Source: Deltaproteobacteria bacterium (lineage in GTDB: Bacteria; Myxococcota_A; Polyangia; Haliangiales; Haliangiaceae). From it: DNA of 44,797 nt. Position 1 is the first letter of the stretch, and each line of letters opens with the position of its first letter. The translations under genes were made by a program, and so were the position numbers. Under the pieces are notes generated by a model. That model was given only the letters and a program-made list of their open reading frames with translations, made no database searches and was not told the origin of the DNA. Below are positions 30,833 to 39,340 of the stretch, one piece after another. The DNA lies in the NCBI GenBank assembly GCA_029565465.1, contig JAKQOD010000711.1, forward strand, positions 1-44,797. The letters run 5' to 3'.

Positions 30833-32602
30833 CTACGAACCGTGCTCGGCCCAGCGCGGCGACGCTGCGAATGCCGCGTGAATAAGCCCGACGTGCGAAT
30901 AGGCTTGTGGAAAGTTGCCCCACATGATGCCTGCCACCGGCTCCAAATCTTCAGCAAACAAGCCCAGCGGCGAACGCACGTTGCGCACCTGATCGAGCAT
31001 AGCGCGCGCTGCTTCGGTGCGGCCTACCCGAGCGAGGGCTTCCACTTGCCAGAAAGTGCACAACATAAAAGCGACCTCTGGAATGCCAAGCCCGTCGTGG
31101 GTCCGATACCGTTTTAGCCAACCTGCATGGGCAAGGTCATGTTGCACCGCATCGATAGTGGCATGGGCGCGCAGGTCATCTGGCGCCAACAAGCGCAACG
31201 TAATCGCTTGTAGCAGCGCCGCGTCTACTTCCGTGCCGCCATAATCAGCAACCAAGCAGCCCCGCACGGGATCGACCGCGAGCCGCAAGATCTCATCGCG
31301 AATTTTGTTCGCTGCAGCCGCAAACTCGGGCACCAAATCCACCCGATGCAGCTTTGCGATTTGCGTCATGCGGTCGGCCGCGGCCCAGCACATCAGCGAA
31401 CTAAACGTCTGCGGTCGCCACTCTGTCCGAATTTCCCAGATGCCAGCGTCGGGCTTACCCGCGACGGAGATCGCTTTGCGAGCCAAGCGCGTTACCAAAT
31501 CGAGCACGGCCGGCGACACTTGTTCACGAAACCGCGGATCCAAAAACAGCGGCGTCAGCGCTAGCACCATTTCACCAAACACATCGAACTGTTGGTGCAA
31601 CGCCGCACCGTTACCAAGCCGCACGGGTTGCTCGCCCTGAAATCCCGGCCACGCCTCTAAAATCGACTCATCGAGATCAGATTTACCGTCGATACGATAG
31701 AGCGGCGGCAAGTCAAGGGTCGGCGACTTGCCAGCCACGTTGAGCAGAAACGTCAAGAACTGCTCGCGTTCTTCGAATTGCCCTAGCAAACGAAACGCGC
31801 CCAACGCGTAATACGCATCGCGCAGCCAACAATAGCGATAGTCCCACGTGCGGCCGGAGCCTGGCGCCTCAGGTATCGACGTCGTCATCGCAGCAACAAT
31901 CGCGCCGGTATCTTCGAAGCAGTGGAGCTTGAGCACGAGTGCCGAACGGATAACCTCTTCTTGATAAATCGGTGGAATGTCACAGTGCTTCACCCAATGT
32001 TGCCAATACTTCACGGTCTCGCGCAAAAATCGGTCGCAAAGCGGCGTCAGCGGTTCTTCGACCGGCGCGCCCCATGCCAACACAAAATGGGTTTGCTTGG
32101 TTAGCGCAAACGCATCACCATCGAGATACGTCAGTGGTGCATCAGTGGTGAGTCGCAACTCAGCGTCGTAACCGAGATAGGCGATGTGGTTCGAGCCGTA
32201 TTCACGTTTGGGCCGTTGCCGCGACCACCCCAAGATCGGATCGCAAACCACACGAATGCGCGGCGAGCCCTGCAGCGGCTCCACAATACGAATTAGCTTG
32301 GTGGGGCGAAAGTTGCGCTCGTACTGAACGAATCGGGGCGCAAAATCCAGCACTCGAAATGTGCCATCCTCATCTTCAAAACGCGTTTCCAATACGTTTG
32401 TATTTGGCAAATAGCGTTGCACACCTGGCTTGCCAGTTGCGCTAGCAATCACGAAGCGTCCACCATCGGCTTCATCGAGCAGCGCGCCGAACACTGGCGG
32501 CGAATCGAAACGTGGCATGCACGACCACACGATCGCGCCATCCCGCCGCACCATCGCAGACAATTGACAATTACCTATCAAGCCAAGATCTTCAACGGAC
32601 AT
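30833..32602 (-). CDS. Glycoside hydrolase family 15 (glucoamylase/trehalase type)
   Basis: A 589-residue cytosolic enzyme of GH15. The N-terminus (SVEDLGLIGNCQLSAMVRRDGAIVWSCMPRFDSPPVFGALLD) is the family's beta-sandwich start. The catalytic (alpha/alpha)6 barrel has GSGRTWDYRYCWLRDA, DAGIWEIRTEWRPQTFSSLMCWAAADR and the closing GIMWGNFPQAYSHVGLIHAAF. GH15 members of this length include bacterial trehalases and glucoamylases. Its position downstream of otsA-otsB-marR in the same direction, in a block for trehalose, makes trehalose or a maltodextrin the likely substrate. No signal peptide. The 169 bases between it and marR (32603-32771) show no gene and may hold its own promoter. Confidence 0.92.
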   Translation of the reverse strand: MSVEDLGLIGNCQLSAMVRRDGAIVWSCMPRFDSPPVFGALLDEADGGRFVIASATGKPGVQRYLPNTNVLETRFEDEDGTFRVLDFAPRFVQYERNFRPTKLIRIVEPLQGSPRIRVVCDPILGWSRQRPKREYGSNHIAYLGYDAELRLTTDAPLTYLDGDAFALTKQTHFVLAWGAPVEEPLTPLCDRFLRETVKYWQHWVKHCDIPPIYQEEVIRSALVLKLHCFEDTGAIVAAMTTSIPEAPGSGRTWDYRYCWLRDAYYALGAFRLLGQFEEREQFLTFLLNVAGKSPTLDLPPLYRIDGKSDLDESILEAWPGFQGEQPVRLGNGAALHQQFDVFGEMVLALTPLFLDPRFREQVSPAVLDLVTRLARKAISVAGKPDAGIWEIRTEWRPQTFSSLMCWAAADRMTQIAKLHRVDLVPEFAAAANKIRDEILRLAVDPVRGCLVADYGGTEVDAALLQAITLRLLAPDDLRAHATIDAVQHDLAHAGWLKRYRTHDGLGIPEVAFMLCTFWQVEALARVGRTEAARAMLDQVRNVRSPLGLFAEDLEPVAGIMWGNFPQAYSHVGLIHAAFAASPRWAEHGS

Positions 32603-32771
32603 TGCGGCACCAGCTTATCATTGGAGTTCCAAGCATCTGAGCGTAGCCGGTTTACGGCTCGTTGCAAGCGGTGCGACCAGTACCAATCGCACCTGAGGCG
32701 TCATGCTGGTGCCGAGCAACCGCTCAAACCAGGATCATGTGCGTATAGCGACCTCCACCAAACTGCGGCGC

Positions 32772-33254
32772 TTACGGAGCAGTCGCGTCTAGCAACTCAG
32801 TCAAGCGATCAATCGTGACCGCAAGCGTGCGCAACTTTGCCGGCGAAGTCTCGGCGAGTAACGTACGCACACACCCTTCGACCGTGCCATCTGAGTTAGC
32901 AATATCTAACCGACGGCCGACTTTCGATAGCGTGAGCAACGCGCGTCTCGAATCGGTTTCGTCCTTGGTACGCTCGATCAAGCCTTTGGCACCGAGGCGC
33001 TTGATGGCAGCTGAAATCGTCCCTGGATCAAGGTGCAACAACTCAGCCAGCTGTCCCGGTGTTACCTTGGGGCTCCGCCCTATGCATCGCAATACAAGGC
33101 GCTGTTGGGCCGTGATACCCAGCGAACGCTCCATCCGAGCGGAAAGCAGTTCGAGCGCTTGATTGAGGCGCCAAAGTCGCTGCAAGAATGCCAACGGCGG
33201 CTCAAGTGGAGGATCCGACTTCGTCTCTGTGCGCTGAACTTGTTGAGTCTTCAT
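32772..33254 (-). CDS. MarR-family transcriptional regulator
   Basis: A 160-residue winged-helix repressor. FLQRLWRLNQALELLSARMERSLGITAQQRLVLRCI is the dimerisation and first helix, KVTPGQLAELLHLDPGTISAAIKRLGAKGLIERT the helix-turn-helix, and RTKDETDSRRALLTLSKVGRRL the wing with the Asp-x-Arg-Arg pattern typical of MarR. The ATG at 33254 lies 53 bases inside the 3' end of otsB in another frame, so it is likely the third gene of the otsA-otsB transcript. It may control the trehalose genes or the GH15 gene downstream. Its ligand is unknown. Confidence 0.92.
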   Translation of the reverse strand: MKTQQVQRTETKSDPPLEPPLAFLQRLWRLNQALELLSARMERSLGITAQQRLVLRCIGRSPKVTPGQLAELLHLDPGTISAAIKRLGAKGLIERTKDETDSRRALLTLSKVGRRLDIANSDGTVEGCVRTLLAETSPAKLRTLAVTIDRLTELLDATAP

Positions 33255-34035
33255 GAATTTGCTCTGACGATCGCAGCGTAATCATCCTGCGAAGCAGGCT
33301 GTCAATGTCACGTTGGGTGCGCAAAAAGAACCGCGCTGCCGACTTTTTTCGTTGTCCGACCCTCACCGTAATAACCCCGGTAGCTTCGGGCAATTCAAAC
33401 ACATCTTCATCCGTCACGTCATCGCCGACATACAAGGTGGCACTTGCACGAAAGGCCTTGCGCAAGGTTTCCAACGCATCGCCTTTGTTTGGTGCAGCCA
33501 GCGGCACCAGATTCACTACGCATTTGCCTTCAACCAGCCGCATGTTTGTTTCGAATTGCGCGAGCGAGCGTAACACCGTGAGCCGCGCTTTTTGCCTAAA
33601 CGCGTGGCGGCGATAGTGAACGGTTAGCGAATACGTTTTGTTTTCGATCTCAAATGCAGGTTCGGCGGCAAACAACGCAAGCAACTGCGGATAGAGCGCA
33701 GCTACATCGTTCGCGCAGCTTTCCAAGCCGAGCGATGGTTCCATCCCATGATTTCCAATAATGGCGACCACTGCTGCATCGGCGAGCCGCGGCTGCACAT
33801 CTGCGATCGCACGGCCAGTAATAATTGCGCAACGATACATTGAGCAGACTTGGCGAAACAGTATCGCCGTTGCGGACCGCATAACCGCCGCGTTGCGGTC
33901 CTGCACCAGCGGCGCCAACGTGCCGTCAAAATCAAACACCGCGAGGCCTGCCGGGTCCGTCAATTGTTGCAGTACGGAGCGCTGTTCTATTGCCAGTACC
34001 GATACCATTGGCGCACGAGTCGCGGCGGTCCTCAT
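33202..34035 (-). CDS. otsB: Trehalose-6-phosphate phosphatase
   Basis: OtsB, a HAD-superfamily phosphatase that converts trehalose-6-phosphate to trehalose. It is about 277 residues from the ATG at 34035, which overlaps the otsA stop in an ATGA arrangement. Motif I is VFDFDGTLAPLV (nucleophile Asp), and the motif II region is CAIITGRAI. Later come IGNHGMEP, ENKTYSLTVHYR, NKGDALETL and the acidic motif LYVGDDVTDEDVFEL. The C-terminal 20 residues (SSEQIHEDSTSSAHRDE) lie in the overlap with marR. The frame extends to 34131 inside otsA, but the 4-base overlap is the natural start. Confidence 0.95.
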   Translation of the reverse strand: MRTAATRAPMVSVLAIEQRSVLQQLTDPAGLAVFDFDGTLAPLVQDRNAAVMRSATAILFRQVCSMYRCAIITGRAIADVQPRLADAAVVAIIGNHGMEPSLGLESCANDVAALYPQLLALFAAEPAFEIENKTYSLTVHYRRHAFRQKARLTVLRSLAQFETNMRLVEGKCVVNLVPLAAPNKGDALETLRKAFRASATLYVGDDVTDEDVFELPEATGVITVRVGQRKKSAARFFLRTQRDIDSLLRRMITLRSSEQIHEDSTSSAHRDEVGSST

Positions 34036-36254
34036 CGCACGGCCTTGTGAGAGGGGCGCTTCGGAAAGCGGCCAAACATACGCTCCTTGCGCCGGACTTC
34101 GGCTGCATCTACCAACATGTGCCCAGCCCACCGGTACACATTGAATTCCGCAACGAGCCGTCGCATGGAGCGCATGCGTTCGCGTTGCTCATCAGCCGGC
34201 ATCTTGAGGCCAACCGCTAGCGCATCACTAGCGTGGCGCAAATCGTAAGGATTTACGATCAACGCCTCAGTTAATTCGCGCGCTGCCCCGGTAAACTGGC
34301 TCAGCACAAGAACGCCTTGCTCATCGTTGCGTGCAGCAACGAATTCTTTGGCCACCAAGTTCATGCCGTCGTGCAGGCTGCTCACATAACAGATCTCGGC
34401 AGCACGGTAGAAGCGAAACACATCAACCGGCTCATGATGTGCACGCAACAAAATGATCGGCTGGTACGATCCGCTGCCCCAGGTTTCGTTGATTTTCGCA
34501 GCAACGGCTTCAACCCGATCGTTGAGTTCGCGATAGCGTTCGATCTTGGTGCGACTCGGTGCGGCTAACTGCACAAACGTGAAACGCCCGCGGAACTCTG
34601 GATAGCGCAACAACAGCTCATCGACTGCCAACAAGCGTTCTTCAATACCCTTGGTGTAGTCCAACCGATCAACGCCAATGCCCAGCAACGCATTGTCTGG
34701 CAAGCCAAGTTCTTTGCGGACGAGACTGCGCGCCTCGGCCACCGGCGCCACCTCCGACAACCAATGCACTGGCCATTCAATCGAAATTGGGTATGGCCGC
34801 ACAACGGTTCGACGTTCACCTTGCACAATTGTTTTGGTTTCGCGATCGATTCGGCTTTCCACAAATGCATCAACCGAATCGACAAAGTTGTTACAGTGCT
34901 GCTGCGTGTGAAACCCAACGATACTTGACCCAAGCAAACCTTCGATCAGCTCTTCCCGCCACGGACAGATGCCAATGCGTTCGGCATTCGGCCAGGGCGT
35001 GTGCCAAAACGTTAAGATTGTTGCGTGTGGCAACCGCGCCCGAATCATTTTTGGGGCCAACGCAAAGTGATAGTCCTGCACCAAAATGATCGGATCTTCG
35101 ACGTCGACTTCGTCGCAGACGGCATCCGCAAACTTTTGATTCACGGCAACGTAGTGCGTCCAATCGTCCGCGCGAAACGTCGGCCGCGCGTGCGCGACGT
35201 GACACAATGGCCACAGCCCCTCATTTGCGAAGCCGTAGTAATAGCCGTTTTCTTCGGCATCACTTAACCAAACTCGGCGAAGTTGATATGCCGGCGCATG
35301 CGGCGGCACGGCGACGCGATCATGCTCATCAACGGTATCCCGATCGCCACTGCCGCTGCCGTGCGCTACCCAGACACCCGAGCAAGCGCGCATCACTGGC
35401 TCAAGCGCCGTAACGAGGCCACTTGCGGGGTGTAACACCTTCATCCCGGTTGCGGTCTTTTGGTGCATGTACGGCTCACGGTTGGCGAGCACCACGATGC
35501 GTTCGCCATCGAGATGTTGCCGCAACGTCGCGCGTAAGCGTTCTGGACTCCAGCGGCCACCAACCTGCTCAAGATTTCTTTCGGTGCTGAGACGTTCAGC
35601 CATTTCATGAACATCGCGAAGCAATGGGAGAAACTCAGCCCGACTATTGCCGCCAAGCGCATTGCGTAGACTCTGGGTCCAGTCGCGCCATGCAATGCGC
35701 GCTGCCATCATGGTTAACAACACCGCACCCAACGTCACCGCCAGGAACCCAGCGACGAGCAGCCAACGCGTCGTCGCTTCACGGCGGTCCAGATAGCTTA
35801 AGTCGTGAACCAACACGACGAATCCGCCTCCGCTGCTGTCGCGCATAGGCACAATGCCCAAATGCACACGGCCTGATGGCAAATCAGATTCAAACGACCA
35901 CCGTTGATTGACAGAGTTCCCCCAGCGCGCTCGGTGCAGCAACGCTTCGCACGAAAAGCTTTCTGGATACGCATCGGAAGCAGCCAACATCATGCCGCCA
36001 GCCGAGCAAGCCGCGGCTGCCATGATGCGCTCGTCGCGAGTCAACGATGCCAAGGTGCGGCGCAAAGCATCTGGACTATCGTGCCAATGCGACTCAAGGC
36101 TTTCGCCTGCTGCTTCGACCGCCAACTTGGTCCGCAGCGCCAGGTCGGAAGCGAACCACTGGCGCGTTGTACGCACCAGTGCGAAATAGCCGGCGCCGGT
36201 GAGCACTAGCATGCCCAACATCAACAACAACCAGAATCGCCGATTTCGCAGCAT
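34032..36254 (-). CDS. otsA: Trehalose-6-phosphate synthase with N-terminal membrane sensor-like module
   Basis: About 740 residues. Residues 251-735 are a complete GT20 domain that joins UDP- or ADP-glucose to glucose-6-phosphate. Visible parts are [27 protein letters not shown] (about 391-405), [39 protein letters not shown] (about 527-541) and [16 protein letters not shown]. Ahead of it are TM1 at about 7-27 ([21 protein letters not shown]), a roughly 130-residue non-cytoplasmic region ([13 protein letters not shown]...[17 protein letters not shown]...[18 protein letters not shown]), TM2 at about 161-186 and a helical linker. This is the layout of a histidine-kinase-type sensor joined to a biosynthetic enzyme. 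The start at 36254 is the ATG directly before TM1; the frame is open to 36413. It is followed at once by otsB. Confidence 0.93.
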   Translation of the reverse strand: MLRNRRFWLLLMLGMLVLTGAGYFALVRTTRQWFASDLALRTKLAVEAAGESLESHWHDSPDALRRTLASLTRDERIMAAAACSAGGMMLAASDAYPESFSCEALLHRARWGNSVNQRWSFESDLPSGRVHLGIVPMRDSSGGGFVVLVHDLSYLDRREATTRWLLVAGFLAVTLGAVLLTMMAARIAWRDWTQSLRNALGGNSRAEFLPLLRDVHEMAERLSTERNLEQVGGRWSPERLRATLRQHLDGERIVVLANREPYMHQKTATGMKVLHPASGLVTALEPVMRACSGVWVAHGSGSGDRDTVDEHDRVAVPPHAPAYQLRRVWLSDAEENGYYYGFANEGLWPLCHVAHARPTFRADDWTHYVAVNQKFADAVCDEVDVEDPIILVQDYHFALAPKMIRARLPHATILTFWHTPWPNAERIGICPWREELIEGLLGSSIVGFHTQQHCNNFVDSVDAFVESRIDRETKTIVQGERRTVVRPYPISIEWPVHWLSEVAPVAEARSLVRKELGLPDNALLGIGVDRLDYTKGIEERLLAVDELLLRYPEFRGRFTFVQLAAPSRTKIERYRELNDRVEAVAAKINETWGSGSYQPIILLRAHHEPVDVFRFYRAAEICYVSSLHDGMNLVAKEFVAARNDEQGVLVLSQFTGAARELTEALIVNPYDLRHASDALAVGLKMPADEQRERMRSMRRLVAEFNVYRWAGHMLVDAAEVRRKERMFGRFPKRPSHKAVR

Positions 36255-36388
36255 AAGGTGCGATAACACAAAATAATTGGATCTCCAACCATCTCGCCAG
36301 AAAGGCGCCTGCGATTTTGTTGGATATCCACATTTTCGCTGCCATTCAGCGTGCATGCAGGCACCACCGTGCAAGACTAGCCTCGACA

Positions 36389-37630
36389 ATGTCGATGTTT
36401 CACCTGGTTGCACTTCTGCTTACGCTTACGGCAGGGCTTTCATATCTCAACGCGCGGTACTTACGGCTGCCGTCGGCAGTAGGCCTCATGGCGACGGCGT
36501 TGATTGGGTCGCTAAGCTTGATAGGCCTTGATGCCCTCGGCGTTATCGATGCCTATGGCAAAGCCCAAACCATCATGACGCGGCTCGACTTCGGCAACAC
36601 GTTGTTACACGGCATGTTGGGCCTGATGCTGTTCGCTGGTGCCTTGCACGTTGATCTAGAGGACCTCGGTGCCGAAAGGGTTCCGGTAGCCGTGTTGGCC
36701 GTCGGTGGTTCGGTGGCAAGCACCGGCATCGTTGGTGCGTTGCTTTATGTTTTGCTCGGCGTACTTGGGCATCCCATCGGCATCTGGGAGTGTTTGCTCT
36801 TTGGCGCGTTGATTGCGCCCACGGATCCGATTGCGGTGCTGGGTATGTTGAAGTCGGCGGGCGCGCCGCGCCAACTCGAAGTACGGATCGCGGGTGAATC
36901 ACTTTTCAACGATGGCGTCGGTGTTGTGTTGTTTGCGCTGTTGTTGGGTATCGCCACCGGCCACAGCACGAACTGGTCGGATGCGCTTTGGCTATTTGTG
37001 CGCGAAACTATTGGCGGAGCATTGTTTGGCGTGGCCAGCGGTTATGCCGCGCTTCGGCTCTTGCGGTCACTCGATGACTACTCAGTTGAGGTGCTCATCA
37101 CCCTTGCGCTGGTCGTTGGTGGCTACGCTGCGGCTGAGGCATTACATCTATCCGCACCGATCGGAGCAGTTGTTGCAGGACTCGTCATTGGAAACAAAGG
37201 CGGCAGTGCGATGTCGGACAACACCCAAATGCACGTCGACATGTTTTGGAAGTTGATCGACGAAATTCTCAACGCCGTGCTGTTTCTCATGATCGGTTTT
37301 GCGGTCTTGCTGGTGCCAGTTTCGTGGACGGTGGCGGGCGCCACCGCACTGGCGATTGTTGTGGTGCTGTTTGCGCGATGGCTTGCCGTGACAGGCATCG
37401 TGCTTTCATTGTCGGTGTTGCGAAGCACCCCGCACTCTGTTGCGATTCTGACTTGGGGGGGCCTTCGTGGTGGGCTCTCGATTGCCATGGCGCTGGCACT
37501 ACCAACGCTGCCAGGTAGAAATCTGATCGTCGTGATGACCTACGGGGTGGTGGCTTTTTCCATCTTAGTGCAAGGGCTCAGCTTCGGACCGCTGTTACGC
37601 CGCTTGGGTATCGGCAAGGACCAGGCATGA
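36389..37630 (+). CDS. Na+/H+ antiporter, CPA1 (NhaP/NHE) family
   Basis: A 413-residue inner-membrane antiporter with about 12 membrane helices. The CPA1 signature APTDPIAVLGMLKSAG (helix 5, with the conserved Thr-Asp-Pro) and AGESLFNDGVGVVLFALLL (the ND motif of helix 6) are both present. A conserved LTWGGLRGGLSIAMAL segment is near the C-terminus. The start at 36389 (MSMFHLVALLLTLTAGLSYL) begins the first membrane helix. It is divergent from otsA with 134 bases between them, which must hold both promoters, and overlaps the DUF389 gene by ATGA. Exchange of Na+ or K+ for protons suits osmotic or pH stress, matching the trehalose genes next door. Confidence 0.92.
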   Translation: MSMFHLVALLLTLTAGLSYLNARYLRLPSAVGLMATALIGSLSLIGLDALGVIDAYGKAQTIMTRLDFGNTLLHGMLGLMLFAGALHVDLEDLGAERVPVAVLAVGGSVASTGIVGALLYVLLGVLGHPIGIWECLLFGALIAPTDPIAVLGMLKSAGAPRQLEVRIAGESLFNDGVGVVLFALLLGIATGHSTNWSDALWLFVRETIGGALFGVASGYAALRLLRSLDDYSVEVLITLALVVGGYAAAEALHLSAPIGAVVAGLVIGNKGGSAMSDNTQMHVDMFWKLIDEILNAVLFLMIGFAVLLVPVSWTVAGATALAIVVVLFARWLAVTGIVLSLSVLRSTPHSVAILTWGGLRGGLSIAMALALPTLPGRNLIVVMTYGVVAFSILVQGLSFGPLLRRLGIGKDQA

Positions 37631-39303
37631 AAATCGTCCCCAAAATATTCCGCATCCAGGATCGCTTACTGCAATCCATTGGCGGCGCGCCGATGCTGCG
37701 CCGAGAATTGCTTAGCGACATGCTCTCGCCAGCGCCGGGCAATACCACTGGCTATTGGCTGCAACTTGTTATCGCGACGCTCCTTGCAACGCTAGGGCTC
37801 GCGCTTAGCAGCACCGCCGTTGTGATCGGCGCGATGCTGGTAGCGCCGCTGATGCGGCCCATCGTTGAACTTGCGATGGGGCTCGCAACCGGATCTGCCG
37901 TATTGGCGATACGCGCTGCCTTGCGGATCGTTGCTAGCGTGGTCGTGGTGGTCGTAGTGGCAATGTTGATGACATCTGCGCTGCCTTTTCATGAAGTGAC
38001 CGCAGAGCTCGCGGCGCGCACCGCACCATCGTTGCTGGACTTGGTCGTTGCCGGTGCCTGCGCTCTCGCTGCGGCTTACGCAACGTTGCGCAGCAATACC
38101 GATATCGCGACGACGGCGGCTGGCACCAGCATTGGTATTTCATTGGTGCCACCCTTGTGTGCCGCGGGCTATGGGTTGGGCATTGGTGAGCCTGCGATCT
38201 TTCGCGGTGCAGCCTTGCTGTTTACCGCCAATCTAAGTGCCATTCTGGTGGTTTGTGGCTTGGTCTTCGCGTTGCTCGGGTTTACCCAACTCAATTTCCT
38301 GTTGCAGCCCGAAGCCGATAGCACTGGGCAGCCGGCAACGACCCAACGCATTGCAGGCGTGTGGACACGGTTAGCTGCCAAACGCCTTGGCCCCTTGGCG
38401 CGGGTGCTCCCACCGCTACTCTTGCTTGCCGCGATCTACGTGCCACTGCAACGCGCGGTCGGAGAAATCACCAACCGCACGCAGGTGCGCCAAGCTGTCG
38501 CTCGCATTTTGAACAGCGACAAACGCAAGGTGGCGCAATATTCGCTAGAACAAAATGCTGCTGACACAGTCTTGCGCGTAGTTGTAGTTGGCGACGTGAG
38601 TACGGCTGCAGACCTTGAACGGGAATTGCGCCAACAACTTACGCAACTCGGCGAAACCAACCTAAGGCTATCGGTGTGGCCGGTACCAACCTCCGACGTT
38701 GTACGCGCGCTAAACCGACGCATCGACGAGCTTCCGCCACCGGCAGTGCCGGCGGAGCCTGAACCACCCGCGGTCGTCTTGCAGCGCCAATCGACCCAAG
38801 CGCTTGCAGCAATTCGTGCGGCTTGGCCTGGGGATGCTGCTGAGTTGATTAAGGTTTCGCAAGACATCGCACATCCCAATCAACTACAACTAGTGCACTT
38901 GGCTGCGCCACTTGGGCCACGCGGTTTGCAGCTATTAAGTAAAGCACTCGAAAATCAACTCGGACCTATCGTATTCACCGAGACTACGTTTGCTGCACTC
39001 GCCGCCCCGCCAGAGCAAGGCCTTGCGTGGGTGCCTGAGGCACTCGCGATGCTCGCGCGGCTAAGTGACCTCGAGGTAAATGTTTGCCTCACCGTTGTAA
39101 AAGCGCCACCCGCAACCCGCCGCCTTACTACTGCACAGGCCGATACACTTACCGTGCATCGTCTGCTGGCGCCCATACTTGAGAATCCCAAGCTAAGCGT
39201 CTTTGAAGGCACGGGGTGGCGGCTTGAAGTCATGCGCACCGCTTGCCCAACGGCACCGGCTACTGCGCTGCCATCAGCAACACCGCCGATGACCGGCCGG
39301 TAG
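37627..39303 (+). CDS. DUF389 membrane protein
   Basis: A 558-residue membrane protein. The N-terminal 270 residues hold the DUF389 helix set (YWLQLVIATLLATLGLALSSTAVVIGAMLVAPLMRPIVELAMG, then RIVASVVVVVVVAMLMTSAL, AGACALAAAYATLRS, TDIATTAAGTSIGISLVPPLCAAGYGLG, LLFTANLSAILVVCGLVFALLGF). One more hydrophobic helix is at about 258-274. The remaining 280 residues are soluble and mixed alpha/beta, beyond the core domain. Its ATG at 37627 overlaps the antiporter stop by four bases (ATGA), so the two are co-translated. The function of DUF389 proteins is unknown; the coupling suggests work beside the antiporter. Confidence 0.88.
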   Translation: MKIVPKIFRIQDRLLQSIGGAPMLRRELLSDMLSPAPGNTTGYWLQLVIATLLATLGLALSSTAVVIGAMLVAPLMRPIVELAMGLATGSAVLAIRAALRIVASVVVVVVVAMLMTSALPFHEVTAELAARTAPSLLDLVVAGACALAAAYATLRSNTDIATTAAGTSIGISLVPPLCAAGYGLGIGEPAIFRGAALLFTANLSAILVVCGLVFALLGFTQLNFLLQPEADSTGQPATTQRIAGVWTRLAAKRLGPLARVLPPLLLLAAIYVPLQRAVGEITNRTQVRQAVARILNSDKRKVAQYSLEQNAADTVLRVVVVGDVSTAADLERELRQQLTQLGETNLRLSVWPVPTSDVVRALNRRIDELPPPAVPAEPEPPAVVLQRQSTQALAAIRAAWPGDAAELIKVSQDIAHPNQLQLVHLAAPLGPRGLQLLSKALENQLGPIVFTETTFAALAAPPEQGLAWVPEALAMLARLSDLEVNVCLTVVKAPPATRRLTTAQADTLTVHRLLAPILENPKLSVFEGTGWRLEVMRTACPTAPATALPSATPPMTGR

Positions 39304-39340
39304 CTGCATGATCTCGTGGCCGATGAAGTCGCAGGCTTCG

